NCBI GenBank assembly: GCA_039030335.1
Contig: JBCCEJ010000002.1
Coordinates: 62,001 to 126,000, forward strand
Length of the DNA stretch: 64,000 nucleotides
Source: JBCCEJ01 sp039030335
Lineage (GTDB): Bacteria; Pseudomonadota; Gammaproteobacteria; HK1
Direction: 5' to 3'
Position numbers and translations under genes: made by a program. Under the pieces are notes generated by a model that was given only the letters and a program-made list of their open reading frames with translations, was not told where the DNA came from and ran no database searches. Of this stretch, positions 17,500 to 25,164 are shown piece after piece (position 1 is the first letter of the stretch; every line of letters begins with the position of its first letter).

Positions 17500-18717
17500 A
17501 TGACCAGACCGAGCGTATTGTTCGTGACCCAGCAATGCCCGTGGCCCAAGAATTCGGGCGGCAACATACGCACCTATTTTATCGCCCGGCATCTGGCGCG
17601 GCTGGCTGCCGTCACGCTCGTCACCACCCGACCGGAATCTGGTGCGGCCGAGGCACAAGCCGCACTCGAGGAGTTCTGCACGGCGGTGCATATGGTCGAT
17701 GATGTCAAGACGAGCGGTCTCGCGCGGGTCGGCGCGCTGGCGCGTAGCGTCGCGCACGGCCGTCCGGCCTTTATCGAACACAATCTGAACCCCAACCTCG
17801 AAACCTGCATCGCGGCACTTCGGCAAGATACGCCGTTCGCGTGGTTCCACCTGAATCAGGTCGATACCTACCACTACTTTCGGGGCGAGCAGACGACCCC
17901 TCTGGTGCTCGATACGCACAACCTGCACTGGGCCTACTACGAGCGGCGCGCCGAGCGCGAGTCGAACCCGGCCATGTCCGCTTTGTACGGGCGGGATGGA
18001 CGCCTTCTGCGCGACTACGAATTGCAGGCGTTCCGCCACGCTTCGCGCGTGTTGGTCTGTTCCGACGATGAGCGGCGCAGTATCGACGCGATCGCGACCG
18101 GGTTGCCGGTCACGGTGATACCGAACGGCGTCGACTGCGATGAGCATCGGCCGTCTTCGCATGACGCCTTCGACAACCCTCCGGAACTGATCTTCGTGGG
18201 CGACATGGGCTACGCACCGAACCACGACGGGGTCATGGAATTCATCGCTGAGGTGATGCCGACCGTCCGCGACCGGGTGCCGGGCGCGCATCTGACGGTC
18301 GTTGGCCGGGCACCGGCGGAAGACCTTCTCGCCGCGGCGGCCGGACGCGACGACGTGGAGGTCACCGGTTTTGTCGACAGTGTCGCGCCATATGTGGATA
18401 AGGCGAAGATCTTTGTCGTGCCACTTCGCTACGGCGCCGGTACGCGTCTCAAGGTCCCACAGGCTTTTGCGAGTGGGCTGCCAACCGTTTCGACGCGAAT
18501 TGGTGCTGAAGGCATCGACTACACCGATGGCGAAGACATCGTGATCGCTGACGACAACGCGATGATTGCAGAACGGATCTGCGAACTGCTGGAAGATCGT
18601 GAGCGCTTCGATGCGATGCGCGCGGCGTGCCGCGCGACGGCGATGGCGCACTATGACTGGGGCGTCATAGGGGACGCGTTGATCGAAGCGTGCCAGCCGC
18701 TCGCGGACGGCCGCTAG
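17500..18717 (+). CDS. GT-B fold glycosyltransferase (GT4-like)
   Basis: A 405-residue retaining-type glycosyltransferase. The N-terminal domain opens MTRPSVLFVTQQCPWPKNSG, followed by GGNIRTYFIARHLARL; the C-terminal domain has FVGDMGYAPNHDGV, LTVVGRAPAED, VTGFVDSVAPYV, and the nucleotide-sugar-binding PLRYGAGTRLKVPQAFASGLP with the Glu-containing stretch after it. This layout matches GT4/GT1 family enzymes of the exopolysaccharide type. The ATG at 17500 is where family similarity begins; the ribosome-binding site (GCGAGAACC) is weak. It is divergent from manB/manC and may use the GDP-mannose they make. Confidence 0.88.
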   Translation: MTRPSVLFVTQQCPWPKNSGGNIRTYFIARHLARLAAVTLVTTRPESGAAEAQAALEEFCTAVHMVDDVKTSGLARVGALARSVAHGRPAFIEHNLNPNLETCIAALRQDTPFAWFHLNQVDTYHYFRGEQTTPLVLDTHNLHWAYYERRAERESNPAMSALYGRDGRLLRDYELQAFRHASRVLVCSDDERRSIDAIATGLPVTVIPNGVDCDEHRPSSHDAFDNPPELIFVGDMGYAPNHDGVMEFIAEVMPTVRDRVPGAHLTVVGRAPAEDLLAAAAGRDDVEVTGFVDSVAPYVDKAKIFVVPLRYGAGTRLKVPQAFASGLPTVSTRIGAEGIDYTDGEDIVIADDNAMIAERICELLEDRERFDAMRAACRATAMAHYDWGVIGDALIEACQPLADGR

Positions 18718-18732
18718 CCGTTCGGAACCCGC

Positions 18733-18762
18733 CCCGGCCGTTCCTGCTCCCGGTCGGCCGGG
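18733..18762. terminator. GC-rich hairpin between convergent genes
   Basis: CCCGGCCG at 18733-18740 and CGGCCGGG at 18755-18762 form a perfect 8-base-pair stem with a 14-base loop, 16 bases after the glycosyltransferase stop and before the stop of the convergent CoA-transferase. No T-tract follows on either strand. Confidence 0.35.
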
Positions 18763-18819
18763 TGCCGCTGCGGGTCGGCCTGGCCTTGGTGTGCGTGCTC
18801 CATGTCGACGTCAGCGCAG

Positions 18820-20046
18820 CTATGCCGCGCTCCTGACCGCGATCGCACCGCTCGCCCGCAGGTCGGCGACCTCCGTTTCAGCAAATCCCGCCTCGGACAG
18901 GATCTCGTCGGTATGTTGGCCCACGGTCGGCGGTTCGCGGTCCACCCCTGGTCCGTCACGATCCAGCTTGAAGCCGAGGTTGACGGCGTGGAACGGGCCT
19001 TTGATCCCCGGGGGCGTCGGCAGATCGATGAACATCTCCCGATGATTGAGCTGAGCATCGTCGCGGAGTTCGCGCACGGTCTTGTTCTTGCTCGCGGGGA
19101 CGCCTGCGCCATTGAGACGCGCTTCGAGGTTGCTGGCTGAATCGGCCGCAAACGCCGGTTCCAGGGCGGCGCGGTACGCTTCGGCATGCGTCAGACGGCT
19201 CGCCGCGGTGCCAAAGCGCGGATCGTCAGCCACGTCATCGAGGCCCAGCTCCCGCGCCATGGCTGCAAACTGGGTTGGCGTGACAGCGGCGATCGTGATG
19301 GTGCCGTCCGCGGTCGCGAATACCGACGATGGCCCGCCGGCGCCGGGCGAGCCGTTACCGGACATACTCGGATCCCAGTCGTAGTTGAGCGGCATGCCCA
19401 CCATGGGACTCATCAGGGAGACCGCGGTATCGAGCATGCTGACGTCGACGCGGTCGCCCATGCCGGTCTGCGCCCGCCGGAACAGTGCGGTGCTTATCGC
19501 GAAGGCGGCGTTCATGCCGGTCGTCATGTCACAGACCCAGAAGCCGACCTTGGTCGGACCGGTATCCGGGAACCCGGTGACCGACATGATGCCCGACGAT
19601 GCCTGTATGACCGGATCGTAGGCGGCCGCCGCAGAGCGCGGACCGGATTGTCCGAACCCTGAAATCGAGCAGTACACCAGTCGCGGGTTCAGGGCCCGCA
19701 GCCGGTCTGCCCCAAGGCCCAGTTTGTCCATCGTGCCGGCTTTGAAATTCTCGACCAGCACGTCCGCCCCTGCTACCAGTCGATCGATGACAGCCGTTGC
19801 CGATGGATGTTTCAGGTCGAGGCTCAAGCTCCGCTTGCCGCCGTTGACGGCCGATGCCAGCGCCGACATGCCGGCAGCCGCACTCTCTGGCGTCGGCGTC
19901 TGCAGTGAGCGGCCCTGGTCGCCGCCCTTCGGGTGTTCGATCTTGATGACGTCCGCGCCGAGGCTGGCGAGTTGGTAGGTCGAATAGGGCCCGGCCAGGA
20001 CCTGGGTGAAGTCGATGACACGGATTCCCGCGAATGGCATCGCCAT
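18820..20046 (-). CDS. CaiB/BaiF family III CoA-transferase
   Basis: A 408-residue enzyme beginning MAMPFAGIRVIDFTQVLAGP, then LASLGADVIKIEHPKGGDQG, ENFKAGTMDKLGLG and YCSISGFGQSGP, all standard family III landmarks. The probable catalytic Asp is in VCDMTTGMNAAFA. GMGDRVDVSMLDTAV follows as expected. I start at ATG 20044-20046 because family proteins begin there; an in-frame ATG at 20079 would add 11 residues without a better ribosome-binding site. Family members move CoA between free acids, for example formyl/oxalyl or carnitine derivatives; the substrate is unknown. It stands alone between convergent and co-directional neighbours. Confidence 0.9.
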   Translation of the reverse strand: MAMPFAGIRVIDFTQVLAGPYSTYQLASLGADVIKIEHPKGGDQGRSLQTPTPESAAAGMSALASAVNGGKRSLSLDLKHPSATAVIDRLVAGADVLVENFKAGTMDKLGLGADRLRALNPRLVYCSISGFGQSGPRSAAAAYDPVIQASSGIMSVTGFPDTGPTKVGFWVCDMTTGMNAAFAISTALFRRAQTGMGDRVDVSMLDTAVSLMSPMVGMPLNYDWDPSMSGNGSPGAGGPSSVFATADGTITIAAVTPTQFAAMARELGLDDVADDPRFGTAASRLTHAEAYRAALEPAFAADSASNLEARLNGAGVPASKNKTVRELRDDAQLNHREMFIDLPTPPGIKGPFHAVNLGFKLDRDGPGVDREPPTVGQHTDEILSEAGFAETEVADLRASGAIAVRSAA

Positions 20047-20215
20047 GTTGGCATTCTCGCTCGAAAACTCTGCCACCATGCTAAACCACGGCCCGGGGAG
20101 GCAGCGTGTACGGGTTTGGTATACGACCCAGTCGCGTCGCGGTCTGCGGTGTCACCGTGGCCCGTCTTCGGTTTCGTTGATCAGCTGGAAAGCGCGGCGT
20201 GGGGCCGGGCGTACA

Positions 20216-20872
20216 TCAGCCCAGGCTGCCGGGCGGTACGCCTTCGAAGAAGTCGACGACCCCCGTGTCGAGAGCGTATTCGGCACCGATCACCAGCAGG
20301 CGACCCGATTCGATGCGCTGCTCCAGAAGCGCTGACCCGTGCTTCAGCTGGTTGACCGCGGCCCGCACGTTGGCCCTGACCGCATGATGTAACAGCGTGG
20401 CTTCGTCGCGGGCCAGTTCCGTCTCCAGCAGCGTTTGCACGGCCGGCCGGATGCGGTCGACGATGGTGCCGACGCTGTCGGAGCGCGCTTCCCGCGGCTG
20501 TTGCAGCTCCGAGAGCGTCGCCTTGATCGCACCGCACTGTGAATGGCCGAGCACCAACACCAGGCCCGGATTGAACTGATCGACGGCAAACTCGATGCTG
20601 CCCATCTGGGACGAGGCCACGACGTTGCCGGCCACCCGGATCACGAACAGGTCGCCCAACCCTTGATCGAAGACCATCTCGACCGGAACGCGTGAGTCGG
20701 AGCACCCGAGGACGATCGCGAACGGAGCCTGCCCCGCCACCAGCTCTGCCCGACGGTTCCGATCGAGAGACGTGTCCGCCCTGCGCACCCCCTCGACGAA
20801 GCGCAGATTACCTGCACGCAGGCGTGCCAGGGCGTCTTCCCCAGCGTTCGAATTGATGGTTGCGTCGCTCAT
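20216..20872 (-). CDS. Beta-class carbonic anhydrase
   Basis: A 218-residue beta carbonic anhydrase, hydrating CO2 to bicarbonate. Zinc ligands are the Cys in VLGCSDSRVP (with the Asp-Arg dyad) and the His and Cys in VLGHSQCGAIKATL. RVAGNVV and the C-terminal LVIGAEYALDTGVVDFFE are typical. The ATG at 20870-20872 has GGGAG 9 bases upstream and is preferred over a start 20 codons earlier. It faces the DUF4197 gene across a 268-base region that contains a strong palindrome. Confidence 0.93.
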   Translation of the reverse strand: MSDATINSNAGEDALARLRAGNLRFVEGVRRADTSLDRNRRAELVAGQAPFAIVLGCSDSRVPVEMVFDQGLGDLFVIRVAGNVVASSQMGSIEFAVDQFNPGLVLVLGHSQCGAIKATLSELQQPREARSDSVGTIVDRIRPAVQTLLETELARDEATLLHHAVRANVRAAVNQLKHGSALLEQRIESGRLLVIGAEYALDTGVVDFFEGVPPGSLG

Positions 20873-20988
20873 CGCTTGACTCCCGTCGGTCACGGATCCG
20901 ACCGCCGCTGCGGCCGCGTCCAAATGCGTCATCTGGCGGTTGCCGGCAGTTGCCGGCCCAACGCTCAGGTATGTTGCCGCAAGCGGCC

Positions 20989-21009
20989 CGGATCAAGGCC
21001 TGATCCGGC
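20989..21009. promoter_or_regulatory. Perfect 8-base inverted repeat in a divergent intergenic region
   Basis: CCGGATCA at 20989-20996 and TGATCCGG at 21002-21009 are perfectly inverted around AGGCC. It sits between the divergently read carbonic anhydrase and DUF4197 genes, where an operator or a transcript hairpin is equally possible. Just upstream, TTGCCGGC is repeated at 20941-20948 and 20951-20958. Confidence 0.4.
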
Positions 21010-21140
21010 CGATTACGCGCAAGCCTGGGAGGCTGCGTCGACGCCCGCGCCGCCACTGGCTGTGTCGGCGTACGGCGCAGTTTCAGGTTGGTGCCGGGTT
21101 ACACTGAGTTGCACCGTACGAAACCCGGAATACGATTGCC

Positions 21141-21899
21141 ATGTCCGCACCTTACCGCCGCGTACTGCTCGTTGCGCTCGCCCTGGCCCTGAGCCCCGTC
21201 GCCATGCCGGCGGTGGCGCAGAATCTACTGCAGCAAGGCAGCGACCTGCTGAAGGGTCTGACCGGTGGAGGTGGCATCGGCACGGCGTCCGCGCTCGCCG
21301 ACGACGACATCATCGCCGGACTGAAGGAAGCCTTGAAGGTTGGTACTGGCAGCGTCACCGGGCAGTTGGGGGCGCAGGACGGTTTCAACGGTGACCCGGC
21401 CATTCGGATCCCACTTCCCGACAGTCTGAAGAGCGTGCGCAAGGCGTTGAAGCCGTTTGGTATGGACGGTTTGTTGACCGATCTTGAGACGCGGCTCAAC
21501 CGGGCGGCCGAAGATGCGACTCCACGAGCGAAGCAGGTGTTCTGGGACGCCATTGCGGCGATGACGCTGGACGATGCCCGGCGCATCTACGATGGTCCGG
21601 ACGATGCAGCTACGCGCTATTTCCAATCCAAGATGTCGAACCCGCTCGCGAGCGCTTGGCGACCGGTCGTCGATCGGTCGCTGGCGGATGTCGGGGCCGT
21701 GCAAGCCTACGACAACGCACTCGGCGAGTACGCCAAGCTCCCGTTTGTACCCGACGCAAAAGCAGACCTGACGGAATACGTCATCGAAAAAGGTCTGAGC
21801 GGCGTGTTCCATTACCTTGCCAAAGAAGAAGCCGCGATACGCAATAACCCCGTGAAGCGCAGTACCGAGTTGCTGCAGCGCGTATTCGGCGCGCGCTGA
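21141..21899 (+). CDS. DUF4197 domain-containing exported protein
   Basis: A 252-residue protein with a clear signal peptide (RRVLLVALALALSPVAMPAVAQN, cleavage near residue 27). The mature part matches DUF4197: DDDIIAGLKEALKVGTGSVTGQLG, DPAIRIPLPDSLKSV, NRAAEDATPRAK, FWDAIAAMTLDDARRIYDG, ATRYFQSKMSNPL and the terminal KEEAAIRNNPVKRSTELLQRVF. Length is normal for the family, which is periplasmic and of unknown function. GGAA lies about 12 bases before the ATG. An SDR gene follows after 18 bases. Confidence 0.92.
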   Translation: MSAPYRRVLLVALALALSPVAMPAVAQNLLQQGSDLLKGLTGGGGIGTASALADDDIIAGLKEALKVGTGSVTGQLGAQDGFNGDPAIRIPLPDSLKSVRKALKPFGMDGLLTDLETRLNRAAEDATPRAKQVFWDAIAAMTLDDARRIYDGPDDAATRYFQSKMSNPLASAWRPVVDRSLADVGAVQAYDNALGEYAKLPFVPDAKADLTEYVIEKGLSGVFHYLAKEEAAIRNNPVKRSTELLQRVFGAR

Positions 21900-21917
21900 T
21901 TACCGGAGTGTGGATTG

Positions 21918-22622
21918 ATGAGTGATAGACCTCACTGCCTGCTGGTCGGCATTGGCCCGGGTACCGGGGCCGCGTGTGCACGTAAGTTCGTCGCCGAGGG
22001 CTACCGGGTGTCGATGCTGGCACGCAGCGCAGAGCGCCTGGAGGCTTTCCAGCGGGAGATTCCCCATACGACCCCGTTCGTTGCAGACCTGGCCGACCTC
22101 GACGGCTATCGCGCCGTACTCGAGCGGGTGCGCGCCGAGCAGGGCACTCCTAAAGTTGTTATCCAGAACGCGACGCAGGCGACCTTCGGAAGGTTCGAAG
22201 ACGTGGCGGTCGACAAGTTCGAACGCAATTTTCGTGTCAACACAGCATCTTTGATGGTGACCGCGCAGGCGCTGGCGCCGTCTATGGAGGCCGAGGGCGG
22301 CGGTGCGATCATCGTGACCGGCAATACCGCTGCACTGCGCGGCAAGCCAGACTACATCGGCTGGGCGCCGACCAAGGCGGCCCAGCGAATTCTGGCTGAG
22401 GGGCTGGCCCGTGACCTCGGTCCGCGCGGGATCCAGGTAAGCTATGTGGTCATCGACGCGGTCATCGATATGCCATTTGCACGCCGGCGCTGGACCGACC
22501 GGCCGGAAGATTTCTTCGCGAAGCCCGATGACCTCGCCGCCGAGATTTTTCACGTGGCGCATCAGCCGCGTTCGGCGCGCTCGTTCCTGGTTGAACTGCG
22601 CCCGTTCGGCGAACACTGGTAG
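21918..22622 (+). CDS. Atypical SDR-family protein with altered catalytic residues
   Basis: A 234-residue Rossmann protein beginning SDRPHCLLVGIGPGTGAACARKF, with a GIGPGTG cofactor loop rather than TGxxxGIG. The central region IQNATQATFG takes the place of NNAG. At the active site the usual Ser-Tyr-Lys set reads IVTGNTAALRG and GWAPTKAA: Lys is kept, Trp takes the Tyr position of YxxxK and Ser is absent. This suggests loss of or changed redox chemistry; related SDRs with GIGPGTG are also atypical at the active site. A TTG immediately before the ATG could be an alternative start. It closely follows the DUF4197 gene. Confidence 0.85.
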   Translation: MSDRPHCLLVGIGPGTGAACARKFVAEGYRVSMLARSAERLEAFQREIPHTTPFVADLADLDGYRAVLERVRAEQGTPKVVIQNATQATFGRFEDVAVDKFERNFRVNTASLMVTAQALAPSMEAEGGGAIIVTGNTAALRGKPDYIGWAPTKAAQRILAEGLARDLGPRGIQVSYVVIDAVIDMPFARRRWTDRPEDFFAKPDDLAAEIFHVAHQPRSARSFLVELRPFGEHW

Positions 22623-22738
22623 CGACGTCTTCCGGCTCTACAGCTCGCTCGCTGCGGCCAGCGTCAGGGGCTGGCGACGCGTGGCTGCCTGTTCCGGCCG
22701 CCGCCCGTTGCCTTATCCGATCCTTGGAGAATCCATAA

Positions 22739-23851
22739 GTGAGCAAACTTTTCTCGAGTGTCGCGCTCCGCGGGCTGAACCTCGCCAACCGGGTCGTCGT
22801 GTCCCCGATGTGCGAATACAGCGCGATCGATGGCAATGCGCAGGACTGGCACCTGATGCATCTGGGTCAGTTCGCGACCTCTGGCATCGGCCTCGTCATC
22901 ACCGAGGCGGCCGCCGTGGAACCGCGCGGCCGCATCACGCAGCAGTGCCTTGGCCTGTGGTCGGATGACAACGAGGCTGCGCTGAAGCGCGTGGTGGATT
23001 TCTGCCGTGGTGCCGGCCAGTCGGCACTTGGCATACAGCTCGCGCACGCCGGGCGCAAGGCGTCCACGCACCGGCCATGGGAAGGGCGCCAGCCGCTCAG
23101 CGCGGACGAGGGCGCCTGGCCGACGATCAGCAGTGCCGCCAACCCGCATGCGCAAGACTGGCATACCCCGGCGAGCATGGACGCCGTGGAGCTCGCCACC
23201 GTGAAGCAGGCGTTTGTAGACGCCACCGCGCGCGCGGAGCGGATCGGCTTCGACCTCATCGAAGTGCACGGCGCCCACGGCTATCTGCTCCATCAGTTCC
23301 TGTCGCCTATCGCCAACACGCGGGACGACGAGTACGGCGGTTCACTCGCGAACCGGATGCGCTATCCGCTCGAGGTGTTTCAGGCGATGCGCGCGGCGTG
23401 GCCTGAGTGGAAGCCCATGGGGTTGCGCCTCTCGGCTACCGACTGGATGGACGGCAGCTGGGGACCGGGCGATGCGGTCGAGTTTGCCAAAGAACTGCGT
23501 GCGCTCGGTTGCGACTACATCTGCGCGTCGTCGGGCGGCGCGTCGGACGAGCAGAAGATCGAACTCGGTGAGGGCTACCAGGTAAGGTTTGCGGAACAGA
23601 TCCGCGCGCAGGCCGGGGTGCCGGTCATGGCCGTCGGCATGATCTACGACCCGCACCACGCTGAGCGGATCGTCGCCGACGGGCAGGCTGACATGGTGGC
23701 GCTGGCGCGCGGCCTGCTGTTCGACCCTCACTGGGCCGTACGCGCGGCCGCCGTGCTGGATGTCAAGGTCGCGACGCCGCCTCAGTATGCGCGCGCCTAC
23801 GACTTCCGCTTCCTGCGAGAGAAAGAGCAGGACTGGGCGGCGCGACGCTGA
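22739..23851 (+). CDS. NADH:flavin oxidoreductase, Old Yellow Enzyme family (YqjM/NamA-like)
   Basis: A 370-residue FMN ene-reductase. Markers are VVSPMCEYSAIDG (Cys near residue 22, as in the thermophilic-like YqjM class), ITEAAAVEPRGRIT, IQLAHAGRKAS, the flavin- and substrate-contacting FDLIEVHGAHGYLLHQFLSP with NTRDDEYGG after it, and VGMIYDPHHAERIV near the end. It begins with GTG, with GGAGA 9 bases upstream. Such enzymes reduce activated C=C bonds with NAD(P)H. It is followed 52 bases later by an MFS transporter and then a GMC oxidoreductase. Confidence 0.93.
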   Translation: MSKLFSSVALRGLNLANRVVVSPMCEYSAIDGNAQDWHLMHLGQFATSGIGLVITEAAAVEPRGRITQQCLGLWSDDNEAALKRVVDFCRGAGQSALGIQLAHAGRKASTHRPWEGRQPLSADEGAWPTISSAANPHAQDWHTPASMDAVELATVKQAFVDATARAERIGFDLIEVHGAHGYLLHQFLSPIANTRDDEYGGSLANRMRYPLEVFQAMRAAWPEWKPMGLRLSATDWMDGSWGPGDAVEFAKELRALGCDYICASSGGASDEQKIELGEGYQVRFAEQIRAQAGVPVMAVGMIYDPHHAERIVADGQADMVALARGLLFDPHWAVRAAAVLDVKVATPPQYARAYDFRFLREKEQDWAARR

Positions 23852-23903
23852 GCGGCATCATCGTCGTGAGGCCAAAGGCGCGGGGTGTCAGTCCCGTGCT
23901 CAT

Positions 23904-25133
23904 GTGACAGTGTCCGCGTTCACTCTATTCCGCCAGCCCGGCTTCGCGACGCTGTGGTTGACCGGTGTGCTCTACGGCACGATGCGCTGGTTGGAAGTGC
24001 TCGTCATCGCGCTCTATACATTCGAGTTGACGGCTTCGCCGCTCAGCGTCGCAGGCATGATGTTTCTGCGCATGCTGCCGATGATCCTGTTCGGCAGCGT
24101 GCTGGGTGCGGCTGCCGACCGGTTCAACCGGCTGCGTCTGTTGCAGGCCGGGTTCGTGCTGCTGATCATCACGTCGGCGTGCGTTGCCGCGCTGGCCTTC
24201 TCGGGTCAACTCGCACTCTGGCAGCTGGCCGTCGCGGTCTTCGCGAGCGGCAGTGTATTCAGCGCCGACCTGACCTTGCGGCGCATGCTCCTGGGAGAGG
24301 CGGCGGGCCCGGCCCGGCTCGGGCAGGGGCTGGCTCTCGATTCCGCGACGAGTAACGCAACGCGCATGATCGGCCCGCTGCTCGGCGGCCTGGCTTATGA
24401 GACGCTTGGCCTGGTCGGCGTCTACGGCATCGCGGCCGGCTGTTTCGCCGTGCTCGCCGTTGCGCTCGGGCGGCTGGATGCATCAGCGCCCGGGCCGTCC
24501 ACATCCACGACCGCGTTTACACAGGCACTTCGCGATGCCGTTGACTACGTGCGCGGGCGCCCGGAAATCCAGGCGACGCTCGCCGTCACGGTTGTCATCA
24601 ACATGTTCGCGTTTCCGGTTGCGTCGATGGTGCCAGTGATCGGGCGCGAGGACTTCGCCCTGAGTCCGGCGGCAGTGGGGCTGCTGGCCTCCGGTGAGGG
24701 CGCTGGCGCGTTCGTGGGTGCGTTGGTTCTCTCCTGGCTCATCAAACCGACCTACTACATCCGCGCATACGTCGCCGGTAGCGCGGTGTTTCTGTCTGCG
24801 GTCACCCTGTTTTCGACGGCCTCCGGCCTGTGGCCCGGGTGGACCCTGCTGGTCGCGGGCGGTCTTGGTGTCGCCGGGTTTGCCGCGATGCAGCCGACGC
24901 TCATCATGTCGTTCAGCGCGCCGGCGTTGCGGGGCCGGGTTATGGGGCTCGTGACGGTCTGTATTGGCACCGGGCCGATCGGGATTTTGCATCTCGGCCT
25001 GATGGCCGAGTGGTTGACGCCGGCACTCGCCGTACGCGTCATGGCGCTGGAGGGTTTGTTGCTGCTCGGCGTGTTGCTGTTAAGGTTCCCCATGCTGCGC
25101 CGCTCCGGCGTGGGGCAGATAGCGTCAGATTGA
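23904..25133 (+). CDS. MFS transporter (probable drug/metabolite exporter)
   Basis: About 409 residues with roughly twelve membrane helices. After helix 2, VLGAAADRFNRLRLL matches the MFS loop 2-3 GxxxDRxxR motif; FTLFRQPGFATLWLTG at the N-terminus resembles EntS-like efflux members. No ATG lies near the start; GTG codons at 23904 and 23910 fit the topology, and the frame upstream of them overlaps the oxidoreductase gene and is Arg/Ser-rich. It is co-directional with the ene-reductase and GMC genes, consistent with transport of a related metabolite; this is inference. Confidence 0.88.
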   Translation: MTVSAFTLFRQPGFATLWLTGVLYGTMRWLEVLVIALYTFELTASPLSVAGMMFLRMLPMILFGSVLGAAADRFNRLRLLQAGFVLLIITSACVAALAFSGQLALWQLAVAVFASGSVFSADLTLRRMLLGEAAGPARLGQGLALDSATSNATRMIGPLLGGLAYETLGLVGVYGIAAGCFAVLAVALGRLDASAPGPSTSTTAFTQALRDAVDYVRGRPEIQATLAVTVVINMFAFPVASMVPVIGREDFALSPAAVGLLASGEGAGAFVGALVLSWLIKPTYYIRAYVAGSAVFLSAVTLFSTASGLWPGWTLLVAGGLGVAGFAAMQPTLIMSFSAPALRGRVMGLVTVCIGTGPIGILHLGLMAEWLTPALAVRVMALEGLLLLGVLLLRFPMLRRSGVGQIASD

Positions 25134-25164
25134 CACTCATACAAGCGCTTGCGGGAGGCGTGGC

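Noticed and set aside
17374..18651. 425-codon minus-strand frame
   Set aside because: Exact antisense of the glycosyltransferase, which has clear GT motifs; the reverse frame does not resemble a protein family.
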